Origin: Rhizobium rhizogenes NBRC 13257
GTDB taxonomy: Bacteria; Pseudomonadota; Alphaproteobacteria; Rhizobiales; Rhizobiaceae
Direction of reading: 5' to 3'
Length of the DNA: 64,000 bases
Assembly (NCBI RefSeq): GCF_000696095.1
Contig: NZ_BAYX01000004.1
Coordinates: 372,001-436,000 of the forward strand
Of this stretch, positions 37,701 through 47,434 are shown piece by piece. The stretch's first letter is position 1, and each line of letters opens with the position of its first letter. Made by a program: the position numbers and the translations under genes. The notes below the pieces were generated by a model. That model had not been told where the DNA came from and ran no database searches. It worked only from the letters and a program-made list of their open reading frames with translations.

Positions 37701-38955
37701 TGGCCAGGTTGAAGGCGTCGCTTTGGGCGCTGAGATTTATCTGGCCGATCTGGCCTTGCGGCGCGCTGGCACTTTCGAGCGAAGCCTTGGCATCGATCTT
37801 CGCCGACTGCGAGGCGCCCGTCAGCGCGAGGTCGGCGCGCGAGATCTTCGCCCGCAGCTCACCGTTTTCCATCGGCCAGCGGAAATCGACCGGACCCGAC
37901 GTGCCGAGCAGGTTGGCGTTGAGGCTGTTATTGCCCGAGGGATCGAGCGTGCCGGAGGCGGCAATGACGACGCTGCCGGTGGCGAGATTGCCGGTCTGGA
38001 TATCGATCTTGCCCTTGCCGTCGAAGGTGGCGGAGAGGTCGATCGTCGTCTGGCCGGCAAATAGCGGGCGCAAGGTCGGTGGCAGCAGAGAATCGACGTC
38101 GCCGCCGCCCTTGACGTCAATATGATGCAGCCCGTCCGCCGACATGGTGTGCTGGCCGCTGATCGAGACCGTCGGCTTGTCGTCGAGTGCCGCCTGCAGC
38201 TTGCCGACCCAGTTGGACAGCGGCCCCTCGCCGGAGAGATTGATGTCGATCGCCGGGCCACCCGGCAGATGCAGCAGTCCGGCGAGCAAGCCGTCGCGCG
38301 GTTCGGCGACGTCGGCCTTCAGGTTCAGCCGGTTTTCGGCTGGCGCAAAGGAGATGTTGGTCGAGAGCTTGGCGTCGGGAACATCCTGGCGATTGGCATT
38401 GAGGACGAGATCGATGCTGTTGTTGTTCGCCTTGACGCTGCCATTGGCCACAAGGGCGAAATCCTGGCCGGCGACGGCTTGGCTTATGCGTAGATCCGGC
38501 AGGGCGATGGCGCCGATATCGAGAGCGATGGGCAGCGAGAAGCCGCTGCTTTCACTCGTCGCGGCCCGAGGTTCCGCTTTCACCGTCGACACTGGCAGGC
38601 GCTGAAGGTCCACGACGTCCGCGGCGACGCGATCTGCATGGAACGTGCCCGTCAGCAGCGAGAGCGGCGACCAGTCGATGGCCAGATTCTGCAGTTTCGC
38701 AACGGTGCCCTTGGTATCGGTAACGGTGATTGCGCCGACCCGGAGGCTGCCGGTCAGAAGCCCGGACGGCTGGGCAATCGTGATGGTGCGGTCCGGTGTC
38801 GAGACGAGCTTTGCCACCCGGTTCACGGCATAGCCGGTGGCGCCGGGCACGAAGCCGACGACGAGTACAGCGATAATGGCCAGCACGAGAATCGCCACGA
38901 CGACATAGCCGACGAAGCGCAACAATCTCCCGAGAATTCGAATCAACATGCTCAT
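34771..38955 (-). CDS. tamB: Translocation and assembly module protein TamB
   Basis: TamB is an inner-membrane-anchored, very long periplasmic beta-helical protein that works with TamA in outer-membrane protein insertion and phospholipid movement. The 1394-residue product has an N-terminal membrane anchor (about residues 8-32), long low-complexity beta-repeat regions rich in Gly, Thr, Asn and Ala, and the C-terminal DUF490 domain (RGRLTILSRRLDFTDTSKI onward to GIVYEHEY). It is longer than the E. coli protein. It follows tamA on the same strand after 63 bases. Confidence 0.94.
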   Translation of the reverse strand: MSMLIRILGRLLRFVGYVVVAILVLAIIAVLVVGFVPGATGYAVNRVAKLVSTPDRTITIAQPSGLLTGSLRVGAITVTDTKGTVAKLQNLAIDWSPLSLLTGTFHADRVAADVVDLQRLPVSTVKAEPRAATSESSGFSLPIALDIGAIALPDLRISQAVAGQDFALVANGSVKANNNSIDLVLNANRQDVPDAKLSTNISFAPAENRLNLKADVAEPRDGLLAGLLHLPGGPAIDINLSGEGPLSNWVGKLQAALDDKPTVSISGQHTMSADGLHHIDVKGGGDVDSLLPPTLRPLFAGQTTIDLSATFDGKGKIDIQTGNLATGSVVIAASGTLDPSGNNSLNANLLGTSGPVDFRWPMENGELRAKISRADLALTGASQSAKIDAKASLESASAPQGQIGQINLSAQSDAFNLATASGPLQLRLVVGQTAFVSPDLNRLIRAPISLTAPLQISPDTIGFNNTTLESASIGGTVNGKYTLSSKALTGNFKLFALPAVLPDGVSNKFEGTISLEGQVAGTVPTKINLSNLAVKSNVGEINGNATLDGQTLASNLTAKLLDLSKLIPNAEGQADIGLKTKGPLTALGIDATVKAVNVKLAGRLLDTLDVALTGTADPNAPQADVQANGAIDGKPISITANATSQGGRTSIPALAVEIGPNKLQGKLDFSPSFEPTGALTFDLPDLSLIAALAGQKAAGDLKGTLDLSNANGKIGLKVDATGGGIRRDDLVIDKPVIALTVDDLKSFSANGSIRAGAIASGANRIADLGLTFTQQGSRTVFDLKSSYDNAPLTASGNVETGGGQTVVSLDSFAGAPRTIPVKLASPTKITIKDGTVALNGLTIQTGGGSVVVDGTAGQALNIKAKIDNLPASLANVFAPTLAAEGAISGTVTVTGKPASPVVGFQTNWSGAATSQTKSAGLGPLGIKANGKFADNVVTIDTNLTGQSGLALNGGGTVAVAGSKALAMKFSGNLPFDALAGQLAAQGLVMTGTAKIDLQIGGTTAAPAITGTITTDGSRLVDVRRNLTLNGLAVTVTLDGKQAVISRLNGNLASGGSVSASGTVGIVADGGFPADIQLKFNNATYVDGTLVTATVNGTLGIKGPLMTAPVLTGNLKLNKASITVPEKLPASLSEINIKHKNAPAAVTAQFKDQKPQAPSSKSTSLGIEMQIDAPSQIFVRGRGIDAELGGSITVRGTAANPVVSGGFTMRRGRLTILSRRLDFTDTSKITFGGDLTPALNMEATSSVSSTTITVDVTGLATDPQIGFSSSPALPQDEVMAQLIFGQSMSKLSAMQIAQLADAASQLAGGRSTSLFDGLRSHLGVDDLDISTDSNGQAQVGAGKYLNKRTYIELQQGSSNNTKAIINLDVGRGVKLRGAAGSNGAGEAGIVYEHEY

Positions 38956-39018
38956 GAGAGCGACAGTAACCTCAATTTTGTAACCGCGTGCTGAACTGAT
39001 CTCCGATCATACGGCTGG

Positions 39019-40944
39019 TCAGAAGGATTGGCCGATGCCGGCGTAGATGCCATATGCCGTACCGTCAGGATATTTCTTCAGGGGAACGGCGACATCGAGC
39101 CTGATGGGGCCGAAGGGCGTAGCGTAGCGCACACCGACGCCCGCGCCAATGCGAAGATCGGAAAAGTCGGGAAACGCGCTGTCGGTGACGCTGCCCATGT
39201 CGACGAAGGGCACGATGCCGATCGTGTCGGTGATCTTGATGCGAGCTTCGAAAGAGGCGGTGCCATAGGAGCGGCCGCCGAGCGCATCGCCATTGGAGTT
39301 GTAGGGCGTGATTTCCTGATAGGCGTAGCCGCGCACCGAGCCGCCGCCGCCGGCATAAAAGCGCCGGGTGGCCGGAATGTCCTCGATACTGTTGGCTCCA
39401 AGCAGCGAGCCGAGGGCAAGCTTGCCGGCGAAGACGACGTTGTTGTTGGCGCCGACGCCCTGATAGCCGGTGATCGAGCCCTCGAAGGAGCTGAACACTG
39501 CACCGCCCATCGCTTCATAGCTCGGTTTGGCGCTGATCGAGGCGCGGTAGCCCTCGGTCGGGTCCAGCTTGTTATCGCGCGTGTCCCTGACATATTCGAG
39601 CGGGATGGCAACCGTCAGATAGTTTTGATCGCCATAGGCGTCGGTGCTGTCCTGCTCATAGGAGATTTCGCCGCCGGCGGAGACAGTGTCCTGATCGGAC
39701 AGCTCGTAGGCAAGACCGGCGCTCACGGTGGCGGTATCGGCATCGTAGGCATCCGGATGCAGGCTCTGCATCTTCAGGCCGGTGGTGAAGGTCGCCGAGG
39801 GATATAGGGTTGCGGGCCTCACGTAGGTAATGCCGGCGCTATAGTCGAGCTGGCCGACATCGGTGGTTTCGCCGAGCCGGGAGACAGATCCCTCGATGCG
39901 CAGCGAGTCCGCCCGGCCGGTCAGGTTGCGGTGGCCCCAATAGCCCTGCAGGCCGAAGCCGTCGATGGTGGAATATTGCGCGCCGACCCCGAAATAGCGC
40001 TGCTTGCCTTCCGACACTTCGATGGTCATCGGGATGCTGCCGTCCGGTGCCAGCTTTTCGGCCTCGCGGATGGTGACGCTGGAAAAGACGCCGAGCTTGC
40101 GCAGCCGGTCGGAGGCTTTCTTCAATTCGTCCGGGGAATAGGGCTTGCCCTCGTTGATGCGGGCATAGCGCTTGATGAAATCCGGATCGACCGATTTCTG
40201 GCCGGTAACGCCGACATTGCCGAAGGGTGCGATCGGGCCACTGTCGACCTTCAGGGTCACCTCGACCGTGCGGGTCGCGTGATCGGCGACGACATCGCGC
40301 CTGTCCAGTTTGGCGAGTGGGTGGCCCTCATTCTTAAGGTCGGCGACGATCTTGTCGCCCGCCTTGATAATGGTCAGCGAGCCGGCATCACCGCCGGGGA
40401 CGAGCCCGTATTGCGTGACGTTGCGGTCGGCCGCGTCGCCCAGCAGATTGACCTTGCCGAGCTTGAAGAACGGGCCGGGATCGACGCTGACGGTTACGGC
40501 TACGGGCGTCGAGCGGCTGAAGGTCGGGTTCGGCGGCAGCGCGTCCAGATTGGTGCCGTTGACGGTGATGGTGACCACCGCGCCATAACGGGCTTTTTCA
40601 TAAAGGGTAGCGATCAGCCGGTCGCGATCGTCGCGCGCCTTGATGACGACACCGAGATCACCGGAAACCGGCTTCTTCTTGTCGGCGACCAGCATCGACG
40701 TGTCGGTCAGGGATTTCTTGAGGTCCTTGTCGAGATTGTCGGTCTTCAGATCGACCGTGTAGCGGACGGGATCGGAAACCTGGTCCGTCGTCTCGTCCTC
40801 GCCCCAGAGGGTCATGCCGAACAGCTTGAAAGCAAAGGCGTTTTTGGCACAGAGCGGGGCGAGCGCAAGTGTTGCCGCAACCGCCATTACGGTGCCTGCT
40901 CGCCGATACGCAATACTCTTTCTCGGGCCAGTTCTTTTACGCAT
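39019..40944 (-). CDS. tamA: Outer-membrane assembly protein TamA (Omp85 family)
   Basis: TamA is an Omp85 barrel with three POTRA domains. The 641-residue product has a signal peptide (hydrophobic AVAATLALAPLCAKNAFA near residues 21-38), POTRA repeats over about 60-300, and a 16-strand barrel ending in the outer-membrane C-terminal aromatic residue (GIGQSF). The GYRASISAKPSYE and GGGGSVRGYAYQE motifs match Omp85 strands and loop L6 (VRGY). It is upstream of tamB in one operon. Confidence 0.95.
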   Translation of the reverse strand: MRKRTGPRKSIAYRRAGTVMAVAATLALAPLCAKNAFAFKLFGMTLWGEDETTDQVSDPVRYTVDLKTDNLDKDLKKSLTDTSMLVADKKKPVSGDLGVVIKARDDRDRLIATLYEKARYGAVVTITVNGTNLDALPPNPTFSRSTPVAVTVSVDPGPFFKLGKVNLLGDAADRNVTQYGLVPGGDAGSLTIIKAGDKIVADLKNEGHPLAKLDRRDVVADHATRTVEVTLKVDSGPIAPFGNVGVTGQKSVDPDFIKRYARINEGKPYSPDELKKASDRLRKLGVFSSVTIREAEKLAPDGSIPMTIEVSEGKQRYFGVGAQYSTIDGFGLQGYWGHRNLTGRADSLRIEGSVSRLGETTDVGQLDYSAGITYVRPATLYPSATFTTGLKMQSLHPDAYDADTATVSAGLAYELSDQDTVSAGGEISYEQDSTDAYGDQNYLTVAIPLEYVRDTRDNKLDPTEGYRASISAKPSYEAMGGAVFSSFEGSITGYQGVGANNNVVFAGKLALGSLLGANSIEDIPATRRFYAGGGGSVRGYAYQEITPYNSNGDALGGRSYGTASFEARIKITDTIGIVPFVDMGSVTDSAFPDFSDLRIGAGVGVRYATPFGPIRLDVAVPLKKYPDGTAYGIYAGIGQSF

Positions 40945-41080
40945 ACGCCGCTTTACGGTTATGTGAGAACTTACTCAGTTTGGTGTTTCCCCGGGGTTAA
41001 CGCGGGGGCACCATAGAGACAAAAGCGTCCCGCGTGTACCTTTTTAGACACGAAAACTTACAAAAGGCGGCCGTAAAAAT

Positions 41081-41106
41081 GAAAAATCCCGGATTTCCGT
41101 CCGGGA
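41081..41106 (-). terminator. Terminator-like hairpin, minus strand, upstream of tamA
   Basis: TCCCGGA (41087-41093) pairs with TCCGGGA (41100-41106) with a six-base loop; on the minus strand the stem is followed by TTTTT. It lies 137 bases before the tamA start codon and may serve as a second-stage terminator for the lipoprotein gene, or as the end of a short transcript made from 41107-41213. Confidence 0.55.
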
Positions 41107-41213
41107 CTTAGGGCCATTGCGGCTGTTTCCACAGGGCAGTTGGTGCCCGTCATTTTCCGCCGGTAAAGAGGAGGTTGCTGCGTCCCCGATGCTCTTAATC
41201 CAGGAGGCTGAAA

Positions 41214-41242
41214 TCAAAAAATCCCGGGCTTTGGGCCCGGGA
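41214..41242 (-). terminator. Rho-independent terminator of the glycine-zipper gene
   Basis: TCCCGGGC (41222-41229) pairs with GCCCGGGA (41235-41242) across a five-base loop. On the minus strand the stem is followed by a T-run of six or seven bases, and it lies 27 bases after the stop codon of the lipoprotein gene. Confidence 0.88.
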
Positions 41243-41268
41243 CCTTGGTCATTTCTATTGGCTGTTGA

Positions 41269-41586
41269 TCAGTAGCCGCTGTTGTAGCCGCCGTAACCGC
41301 CACGATAGCCACCATCATCACGGTAGCCGCCGCGTGGGCAATTATCGATGTAACGACGGCCATAGCGGTCGCGGTAGTAGCACTGGCCGGGCTGTTCGGC
41401 GACGCTGCCGATGACAGCGCCGGAAACGCCACCGATCGCGGCGCCGACGGCTGCGCCGCGGACGTTGCCGGTCACCGCGCCGCCGATGATGGCGCCGGAT
41501 GCCGCGCCGATGCCGGCGCCTTGTTCAGTCGGGGTGCAGCTTGCGATCGACAAGCCGACCAATGCGAGCATAAGAACTTTCTTCAT
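41269..41586 (-). CDS. Small glycine-zipper lipoprotein
   Basis: The 105-residue product has a lipoprotein signal peptide with lipobox LSIASC (Cys17), then two GxxxG-rich hydrophobic stretches (GAGIGAASGAIIGGAVTG, GAAVGAAIGGVSGAVIG) of the glycine-zipper type, and a Tyr/Arg/Gly-rich tail. Such proteins sit in the outer membrane of rhizobia. Its role is unknown. It is isolated, with its own terminator. Confidence 0.87.
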   Translation of the reverse strand: MKKVLMLALVGLSIASCTPTEQGAGIGAASGAIIGGAVTGNVRGAAVGAAIGGVSGAVIGSVAEQPGQCYYRDRYGRRYIDNCPRGGYRDDGGYRGGYGGYNSGY

Positions 41587-41882
41587 TCACTCTCTCCAAC
41601 GTTAGTTAAGCCGGACCCCCGGCCAACGTCGTCCCATTCTTCAGCTCCACCACGATGGGCTGTCCTTACAGTCCTGCAGCTACGAAGAAATATCGCGTAA
41701 AATATGATTGTCCATTGGGCATCTTTATTTTCTTTAATGCTAAACTAGCTGAATCTACAATAGGTAGGCGGAATAAATTGCGCGAGGGAAAATCCACGCC
41801 TACTTCTAAAGTAGAGGTTGATCGTACTTCAAAAAAGTCAAATGATGGGAATTGCCTCTGGAGGAGAGGCGTGGAGGAAAAT

Positions 41883-42371
41883 ATGGCAAAGGTGACTTTG
41901 ACGGTGAACGGCCGGACGGTCGGCGGCGAGTGCGAGGAGCGCACGCTGCTTGTCCATTTCATCCGGGAAAAGCTTGGCCTGACGGGAACCCATGTCGGCT
42001 GTGACACCAGCCAGTGCGGCGCCTGTGTGATTCATATGGACGGAAAATCGGTCAAGAGCTGTTCGATCCTCGCCGTGCAGGCGTCTGGCTCGGCGATCAC
42101 GACCATCGAAGGCCTGGCCGCCAACGGCGAGCTGCATCCCGTTCAGGCCGCTTTCAAGGAGCATCATGGCCTGCAATGTGGCTTCTGTACGCCTGGCATG
42201 GTGATGACGGCGGTCGACATGATCAATCGTCACGGCGGTTCGCTTGACGAAAAGACGGTGCGGGCCGAGCTGGAAGGCAATATCTGTCGTTGCACCGGCT
42301 ATCACAATATCGTCCAGGCGGTTCTTGCCGCCAATGCCGAAATGCACGCCGCCAAGCAGGCGGCCGAGTAA
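41883..42371 (+). CDS. coxS: CO-dehydrogenase-family small (Fe-S) subunit
   Basis: This 162-residue subunit carries two [2Fe-2S] clusters: [22 protein letters not shown] (residues 41-62 region) and CGFCTPGM plus CRCTGY near residues 101-140. It belongs to the xanthine oxidase family of molybdenum hydroxylases. ATG 41883 follows GAGGAAA; the longer frame back to 41655 is low-GC and not family-like. It starts the S-L-M cluster. Confidence 0.93.
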   Translation: MAKVTLTVNGRTVGGECEERTLLVHFIREKLGLTGTHVGCDTSQCGACVIHMDGKSVKSCSILAVQASGSAITTIEGLAANGELHPVQAAFKEHHGLQCGFCTPGMVMTAVDMINRHGGSLDEKTVRAELEGNICRCTGYHNIVQAVLAANAEMHAAKQAAE

Positions 42372-42454
42372 GATTTCACCGAGACTGTCTGGCGAACGCC
42401 AATGGCTGTTATCTTGGCGGATTGCCGGGCCCGGAACCCCAATGGGAGGATATC

Positions 42455-44800
42455 ATGGGCGTTGAAGGCATTGGTGCGCGCGTCACGCGCAAGGAAGACA
42501 AACGATTTCTGACGGGCAAGGGGCGCTACACCGACGACATGGTGACGCCGGGCATGAAATACGCTTATTTCGTCCGCAGCCCGCACGCGCACGCGAAGAT
42601 TACCGGCCTCGACACGTCGGCGGCGCTGGCCATGCCGGGCGTAATCGGGGTGCTGGACGGTAAGCAATTGCTTGCCGATGGCATCGGCAATCTGATCTGC
42701 GGCTGGATGATCCATTCCAAGGATGGCTCGCCGATGAAGATGGGTGCATGGCGGCCGCTGGCGGTCGATACCGTGCGTTATGTCGGCGATGCCGTGGCGA
42801 TCGTGGTTGCCGACAGCCTGGGCGAGGCTCGCGACGCGGCCGAGGCCGTCGTGGTGGATTATGATGAGCTTCCCGCCGTCGTCGAAGCGGTCGAGGCGCT
42901 GAAGCCCGATGCGCCGCAGATTCATCCCGAGGCGCCAAGCAACTTGATCTTCGACTGGGAGATTGGCGATGGCGCTGCGACCGACAGTGCGATTGCCGCT
43001 GCGGCGCATGTCACCGAGATCGAGATCCATAACAACCGGCTGTCGCCGAACGCGATGGAGCCGCGCGCAACGCTCGGCATCTACGATTCCGCTGAGGATC
43101 ACTATACCTGCTACACCACCAGCCAGAACCCGCATGTGGCGCGGCTGGTGATGAGCGCCTTCTACAATGTCGCGCCGGAAAACAAGCTGCGGGTGATCGC
43201 GCCCGATGTCGGCGGCGGCTTCGGCTCGAAGATCTATATCTATCCGGAAGAGATCGTCTGTCTCTGGGCCTCGAAGAAAACCGGCGTGCCCGTCAAATGG
43301 ACGGCCGACCGCACCGAGGCTTTCCTCACCGATGCCCATGGCCGCGACCATGTCTCCAAGGTCAAGATGGCCTTCGATGCCGAACACCGGATCATCGGCT
43401 TGAAGGTCGACACCATCGCCAATCTCGGCGCCTATATGTCGCTGTTTTCCTCGGCGGTGCCGACCTATCTCTACGCGACGCTGCTGTCCGGGCAATATGC
43501 GATCCCGGCGATCCACGCCAATGTCCGCACCGTCTATACCAATACGGTGCCGGTCGACGCCTATCGCGGCGCTGGACGGCCGGAAGCGACCTACCTCCTG
43601 GAACGCACGATGGAAACGGCGGCGCGTGAGCTTGGCATTTCGCCGGCGGAGTTGCGGCGCGCCAATTTCATCCGCTCTTTCCCCTATCAGACGCAGGTGA
43701 TCATGAATTATGACGCCGGCGACTACGAGGCGTCGCTGAATGCCGCCATGCAGCAGGCGGACTGGAGCAACTTTCCTGCCCGCAAGGCGGAAGCGGCAGC
43801 GCGCGGCATGAAGCGCGGCATCGGTATGAGCTGTTATATCGAAGCCTGCGGCATCGCGCCGTCCCAGGCGGTCGGTTCGCTCGGCGCCGGCGTCGGTCTC
43901 TGGGAATCGGCCGAGGTGCGTGTCAACGCAGTCGGCACCATCGAAGTGCTGACTGGCTCACACAGCCATGGCCAGGGACATGAGACTACCTTCGCGCAGC
44001 TCGTCGCCGACCGGCTCGGCGTGCCGATCGACAGCATCTCCATTGTCCATGGCGATACTGACAAGGTGCAGATGGGCATGGGGACTTACGGCTCGCGCTC
44101 CGGCGCCGTCGGCATGTCCGCCGTGGTCAAGGCGCTCGACAAGGTGGAGGCCAAGGCAAAGAAGATCGCCGCCCATCTGATGGAAGCCGACGAAAGCGAT
44201 ATCGTCATCGAGAACGGCGAGGTGAAGGTCGCCGGCACCGACAAGTCGCTGCCGTGGTTTCAGGTAGCGCTGTCGGCCTATACCGCGCACAACCTGCCTG
44301 CCGGCATGGAGCCGGGCCTGAAGGAAACCGCCTTTTACGATCCGGCCAACTTTACCTTCCCGGCCGGCTGCTACATCTGCGAAGTCGAGGTCGATCCGGA
44401 AACCGGCAAGACCGAGATCATCCAGTTCGTCGCCGCCGACGATTTCGGCAATATCATCAACCCGATGATCGTCGAGGGCCAGGTGCATGGCGGTATCGCG
44501 CAGGGGATCGGCCAGGCATTGCTCGAGGGCGTGCATTACGACGAGAACGGCCAGCTGCTGACGGCAAGCTTCATGGACTACACCATGCCGCGCGCCGACG
44601 ATCTGCCGTCCTTCAAACTGTCGCATCAAAACACGCCTTGCCCGAGCAATCCGCTGGGGATCAAGGGCTGCGGCGAGGCCGGCGCTATTGGTTCACCTCC
44701 GGCTTTGATCAACGCTATCACCGATGCGATCGGTAACAACACGCTTACCATGCCGGCCACGCCGCTGAAGGTATGGGAAGCCACCCGGGCCGTGGCCTGA
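42455..44800 (+). CDS. coxL: CO-dehydrogenase-family large (molybdopterin) subunit, form-II-like
   Basis: The 781-residue molybdenum subunit has the [14 protein letters not shown] motif near residue 252, the active-site loop [16 protein letters not shown] near 368, and a C-terminal [13 protein letters not shown] with the catalytic Glu near 741. The AYRGAGR loop is the pattern associated with form II, while proven CO dehydrogenases of form I have AYRCSFR, so CO oxidation is uncertain. ATG 42455 has a GGGAGG site. It is between coxS and coxM. Confidence 0.9.
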   Translation: MGVEGIGARVTRKEDKRFLTGKGRYTDDMVTPGMKYAYFVRSPHAHAKITGLDTSAALAMPGVIGVLDGKQLLADGIGNLICGWMIHSKDGSPMKMGAWRPLAVDTVRYVGDAVAIVVADSLGEARDAAEAVVVDYDELPAVVEAVEALKPDAPQIHPEAPSNLIFDWEIGDGAATDSAIAAAAHVTEIEIHNNRLSPNAMEPRATLGIYDSAEDHYTCYTTSQNPHVARLVMSAFYNVAPENKLRVIAPDVGGGFGSKIYIYPEEIVCLWASKKTGVPVKWTADRTEAFLTDAHGRDHVSKVKMAFDAEHRIIGLKVDTIANLGAYMSLFSSAVPTYLYATLLSGQYAIPAIHANVRTVYTNTVPVDAYRGAGRPEATYLLERTMETAARELGISPAELRRANFIRSFPYQTQVIMNYDAGDYEASLNAAMQQADWSNFPARKAEAAARGMKRGIGMSCYIEACGIAPSQAVGSLGAGVGLWESAEVRVNAVGTIEVLTGSHSHGQGHETTFAQLVADRLGVPIDSISIVHGDTDKVQMGMGTYGSRSGAVGMSAVVKALDKVEAKAKKIAAHLMEADESDIVIENGEVKVAGTDKSLPWFQVALSAYTAHNLPAGMEPGLKETAFYDPANFTFPAGCYICEVEVDPETGKTEIIQFVAADDFGNIINPMIVEGQVHGGIAQGIGQALLEGVHYDENGQLLTASFMDYTMPRADDLPSFKLSHQNTPCPSNPLGIKGCGEAGAIGSPPALINAITDAIGNNTLTMPATPLKVWEATRAVA

Positions 44801-44818
44801 GAAGAGGAGGAGAAAGCC

Positions 44819-45613
44819 ATGTATGCAACCAACTATCACCGCGCCTCCTCGGTCGACGAAGCCGTCAAGCTTCTGTCGGGCGCCGACGAGGGCAAATATG
44901 TCTCCGGCGGCATGACGCTGATCGCCACCATGAAACAGCGGCTGGCCTCGCCGAGCGATCTCGTCGATCTCCGGCATATTCCGTCGCTGAAGGGCATTCG
45001 CGTCGATGGCCGCAGGGTGACCATCGGAGCGGCGGCGACGCATGCGGAGGTCGCCTCTTCGGCGGCGATCCGTGCCGTCTGTCCGGCGCTCTGCGATCTC
45101 GCCGGCATGATCGGCGATCCGCATGTTCGCCATATGGGCACGATCGGCGGTTCGGTCGCCAATAATGATCCGGCGGCGGACTATCCCTCGGCCATGCTGG
45201 GCTTGGGCGCCACCATCGTCACAGACAAGCGCCAGATTACGGCCGATGATTTCTTCACCGGCCTGTTCGAGACGGCATTGGAAGACGGCGAGCTGATCAC
45301 CGCCATCACCTTCGAGGCGCCGGAGAAGGCGGGTTACGCCAAATTCCCCAATCCGGCCTCGCGCTACGCCATGACCGGCGTCTTCGTCGCCAAGGGCGTG
45401 GGTGGCGTTCGGGTCGCGGTTACCGGCGCGGGTGCGGACGGCGTGTTCCGCCATGCCGGCATGGAACAGGCGCTTGCGGCGAACTGGGCGCCGGATGCCG
45501 TTGCCAACGCAACCGTCGATTCGTCGGCGCTGATGTCCGACTTGCATGCCACGGCCGAATACCGCGCCAATTTGATAAAGGTCATGGCCAAGCGCGCGGT
45601 GGCGGCAGCATAG
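44819..45613 (+). CDS. coxM: CO-dehydrogenase-family medium (FAD) subunit
   Basis: The 264-residue FAD-binding subunit has the motifs [16 protein letters not shown] near residue 31 and [21 protein letters not shown] near 106, both of the CoxM type. It follows coxL after 18 bases and completes a molybdenum hydroxylase trimer of S, L and M. No cox accessory genes (coxD-G) are in the window. Confidence 0.92.
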   Translation: MYATNYHRASSVDEAVKLLSGADEGKYVSGGMTLIATMKQRLASPSDLVDLRHIPSLKGIRVDGRRVTIGAAATHAEVASSAAIRAVCPALCDLAGMIGDPHVRHMGTIGGSVANNDPAADYPSAMLGLGATIVTDKRQITADDFFTGLFETALEDGELITAITFEAPEKAGYAKFPNPASRYAMTGVFVAKGVGGVRVAVTGAGADGVFRHAGMEQALAANWAPDAVANATVDSSALMSDLHATAEYRANLIKVMAKRAVAAA

Positions 45614-45629
45614 ATCGCCACGGAAAATG

Positions 45630-45657
45630 CCGGAGTGGCGGCTCGGTCGCCCTCCGG
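45630..45657 (+). terminator. Possible hairpin end of the cox cluster
   Basis: CCGGAG-T-GGCG and CGCC-CTCCGG enclose a GCTCGGT loop, with one bulged T. It is 16 bases after the coxM stop. No long T-run follows, so this is a weak call. Confidence 0.35.
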
Positions 45658-45832
45658 TTCGTCCCAGCGCCGGGCATGGTTGTAATTGTCAATTCGCCGT
45701 GATCGTCTATTCTTGTCTAGAATTGTTCAAAATTAAGGGCCATTTGCCGCAGTGGGGCGTGAAAGCAATGTTGAGGGGTTGACGTGCGAACCGGCATTCA
45801 GGAAAAACGGTTGCATGGTTCTGGAGCAGATG

Positions 45833-47044
45833 ATGGATTTCGAAGCATTTTTTAAGGGCGAGCTGGACGGGCTGCACAAGGAAGGCCGCTACCGCGTGTT
45901 CGCCGATCTGGAGCGTCATCGCGGCAGCTTTCCACGCGCGACCCGGCATACGCCCAACGGCCCGCAGGAAGTGACGGTCTGGTGCTCCAACGACTATCTC
46001 GGTATGGGCCAGCATCCGAAAGTGATCGAGGCGATGAAAGAGGCGATCGATCACTGTGGCGCGGGTGCGGGAGGCACCCGGAATATTTCTGGCACCAACC
46101 ACTACCATGTCATGCTCGAGCAGGAGCTTGCCGATTTGCACGGCAAGGAATCCGCTCTGATCTTCACCTCCGGCTATATCTCCAACTGGGCGACGCTCGG
46201 CACGCTCGGCACACGTATTCCCGGCTTGATCGTTTTCTCCGACGCGCTGAACCATGCGTCGATGATCGAGGGCATCCGTCACGCGAAATGCGCCAAGGTC
46301 ATCTGGAAGCATAACGACCTGCACGATCTCGAAGCCAAGCTCAAGGCCGCCGATCCGAAGGCGCCGAAGCTGATCGCTTTCGAGAGCGTCTATTCAATGG
46401 ATGGCGACATCGCCCCGATCAAGGAAATCTGCGATCTCGCTGACAAATACGGTGCGATGACCTATCTCGACGAAGTGCATGCCGTTGGCATGTACGGTCC
46501 GCGCGGCGGCGGTATCGCAGAGCGCGAGGGGCTGATGGATCGGCTGACGGTCATCGAAGGCACGCTCGGCAAGGCATTTGGCGTCATGGGCGGCTACATC
46601 GCCGCATCGACGGCGCTTTGCGATTACATCCGCTCCTTCTCCTCTGGCTTCATCTTCACGACGTCGCTGCCGCCTTCGCTCGCCGCCGGCGCTGTCGCCT
46701 CGATCCAGCATCTGAAGGTCAGCCAGTTCGAACGCGCGCGCCATCAGGACCGTGTCCGCCGGCTGCGCGCCCAGCTTGATGCCGCCGGTATCCCGCATAT
46801 GCCGAACCCGAGCCATGTCGTGCCGGTTCTGGTCGGTGATGCCGCCAAGTGCAAGTGGATCTCCGATCTCCTGCTCGACAACGGCGTCTACGTCCAGCCG
46901 ATCAACTATCCGACCGTGCCGAAGAAGACCGAGCGCCTGCGCATCACGCCGACGCCGCTGCATTCCGACGCCGATATCGAGCATCTGGTCGGAGCGTTGC
47001 ACGCGCTCTGGTCGCGTTGTGCGCTGGCAAGGGCTGTGGCCTAA
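45833..47044 (+). CDS. hemA: 5-aminolevulinate synthase
   Basis: ALA synthase joins glycine and succinyl-CoA, the first step of haem and corrinoid synthesis in alphaproteobacteria. The 403-residue protein has the PLP lysine in [16 protein letters not shown] near residue 248, [12 protein letters not shown] near 218-229 and the glycine-loop [17 protein letters not shown] near 80-95. The ATG pair at 45830/45833 has a GGAG site; upstream ATG 45815 would add six residues. Confidence 0.95.
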   Translation: MDFEAFFKGELDGLHKEGRYRVFADLERHRGSFPRATRHTPNGPQEVTVWCSNDYLGMGQHPKVIEAMKEAIDHCGAGAGGTRNISGTNHYHVMLEQELADLHGKESALIFTSGYISNWATLGTLGTRIPGLIVFSDALNHASMIEGIRHAKCAKVIWKHNDLHDLEAKLKAADPKAPKLIAFESVYSMDGDIAPIKEICDLADKYGAMTYLDEVHAVGMYGPRGGGIAEREGLMDRLTVIEGTLGKAFGVMGGYIAASTALCDYIRSFSSGFIFTTSLPPSLAAGAVASIQHLKVSQFERARHQDRVRRLRAQLDAAGIPHMPNPSHVVPVLVGDAAKCKWISDLLLDNGVYVQPINYPTVPKKTERLRITPTPLHSDADIEHLVGALHALWSRCALARAVA

Positions 47045-47434
47045 AGCCCTGTCATCTTGATCCTGTCGTGACATCTGCTGATTGCGGTAGCATTCAGCAG
47101 CGCCGATGCATGATTTAAACCAGACAAATAACTTTTCCAGGAACCGCTCTATGAGCATAGCTGTTGCCGGTCGGGAGAGCGAACGACATCGGCTTGCCTC
47201 CGATCTCGACAGAGATACAAAATGCGCAGATGAAATCCGCTATGCGCTGTTTTCTGGAAGGCGGCATTCGTTAAGCGAGCGCAGACAGCTCCAATTTCTA
47301 AAATTAGGTCTAAGGACGTTGAGCCCGTGATCTATGTCATGTGGAATAGTCGAGGCTGTCGGTGGGCGAGCTGTTTTGCGGCTTACGAGAACTGGCGGTC
47401 ACGCGGAATTTCTCAACGCGGATCCGGGTGAACT
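47045..47434. other. 390-base gap between hemA and the alginate-lyase gene
   Basis: No supported gene. A 74-codon frame at 47106-47330 (and an inner start at 47151) encodes a charged peptide without family resemblance or strong ribosome site. A short TGCTGA / TCAGCA dyad near 47074-47097 could fold the hemA message end, without a T-run. The upstream promoter of the alginate-lyase gene must lie here. Confidence 0.3.

Noticed and set aside
41655-41882. A 76-residue N-terminal extension of the coxS frame
   Set aside because: Its sequence is AT-rich and promoter-like, and the family begins at [10 protein letters not shown] with a good ribosome site.
42455-44800. Calling the Mo hydroxylase a true carbon monoxide dehydrogenase
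   Set aside because: The active-site loop is AYRGAGR rather than AYRCSFR and accessory cox genes are not present.
47106-47330. A 74-codon frame after hemA
   Set aside because: It lacks a strong ribosome site and any family resemblance; evidence for translation is missing.
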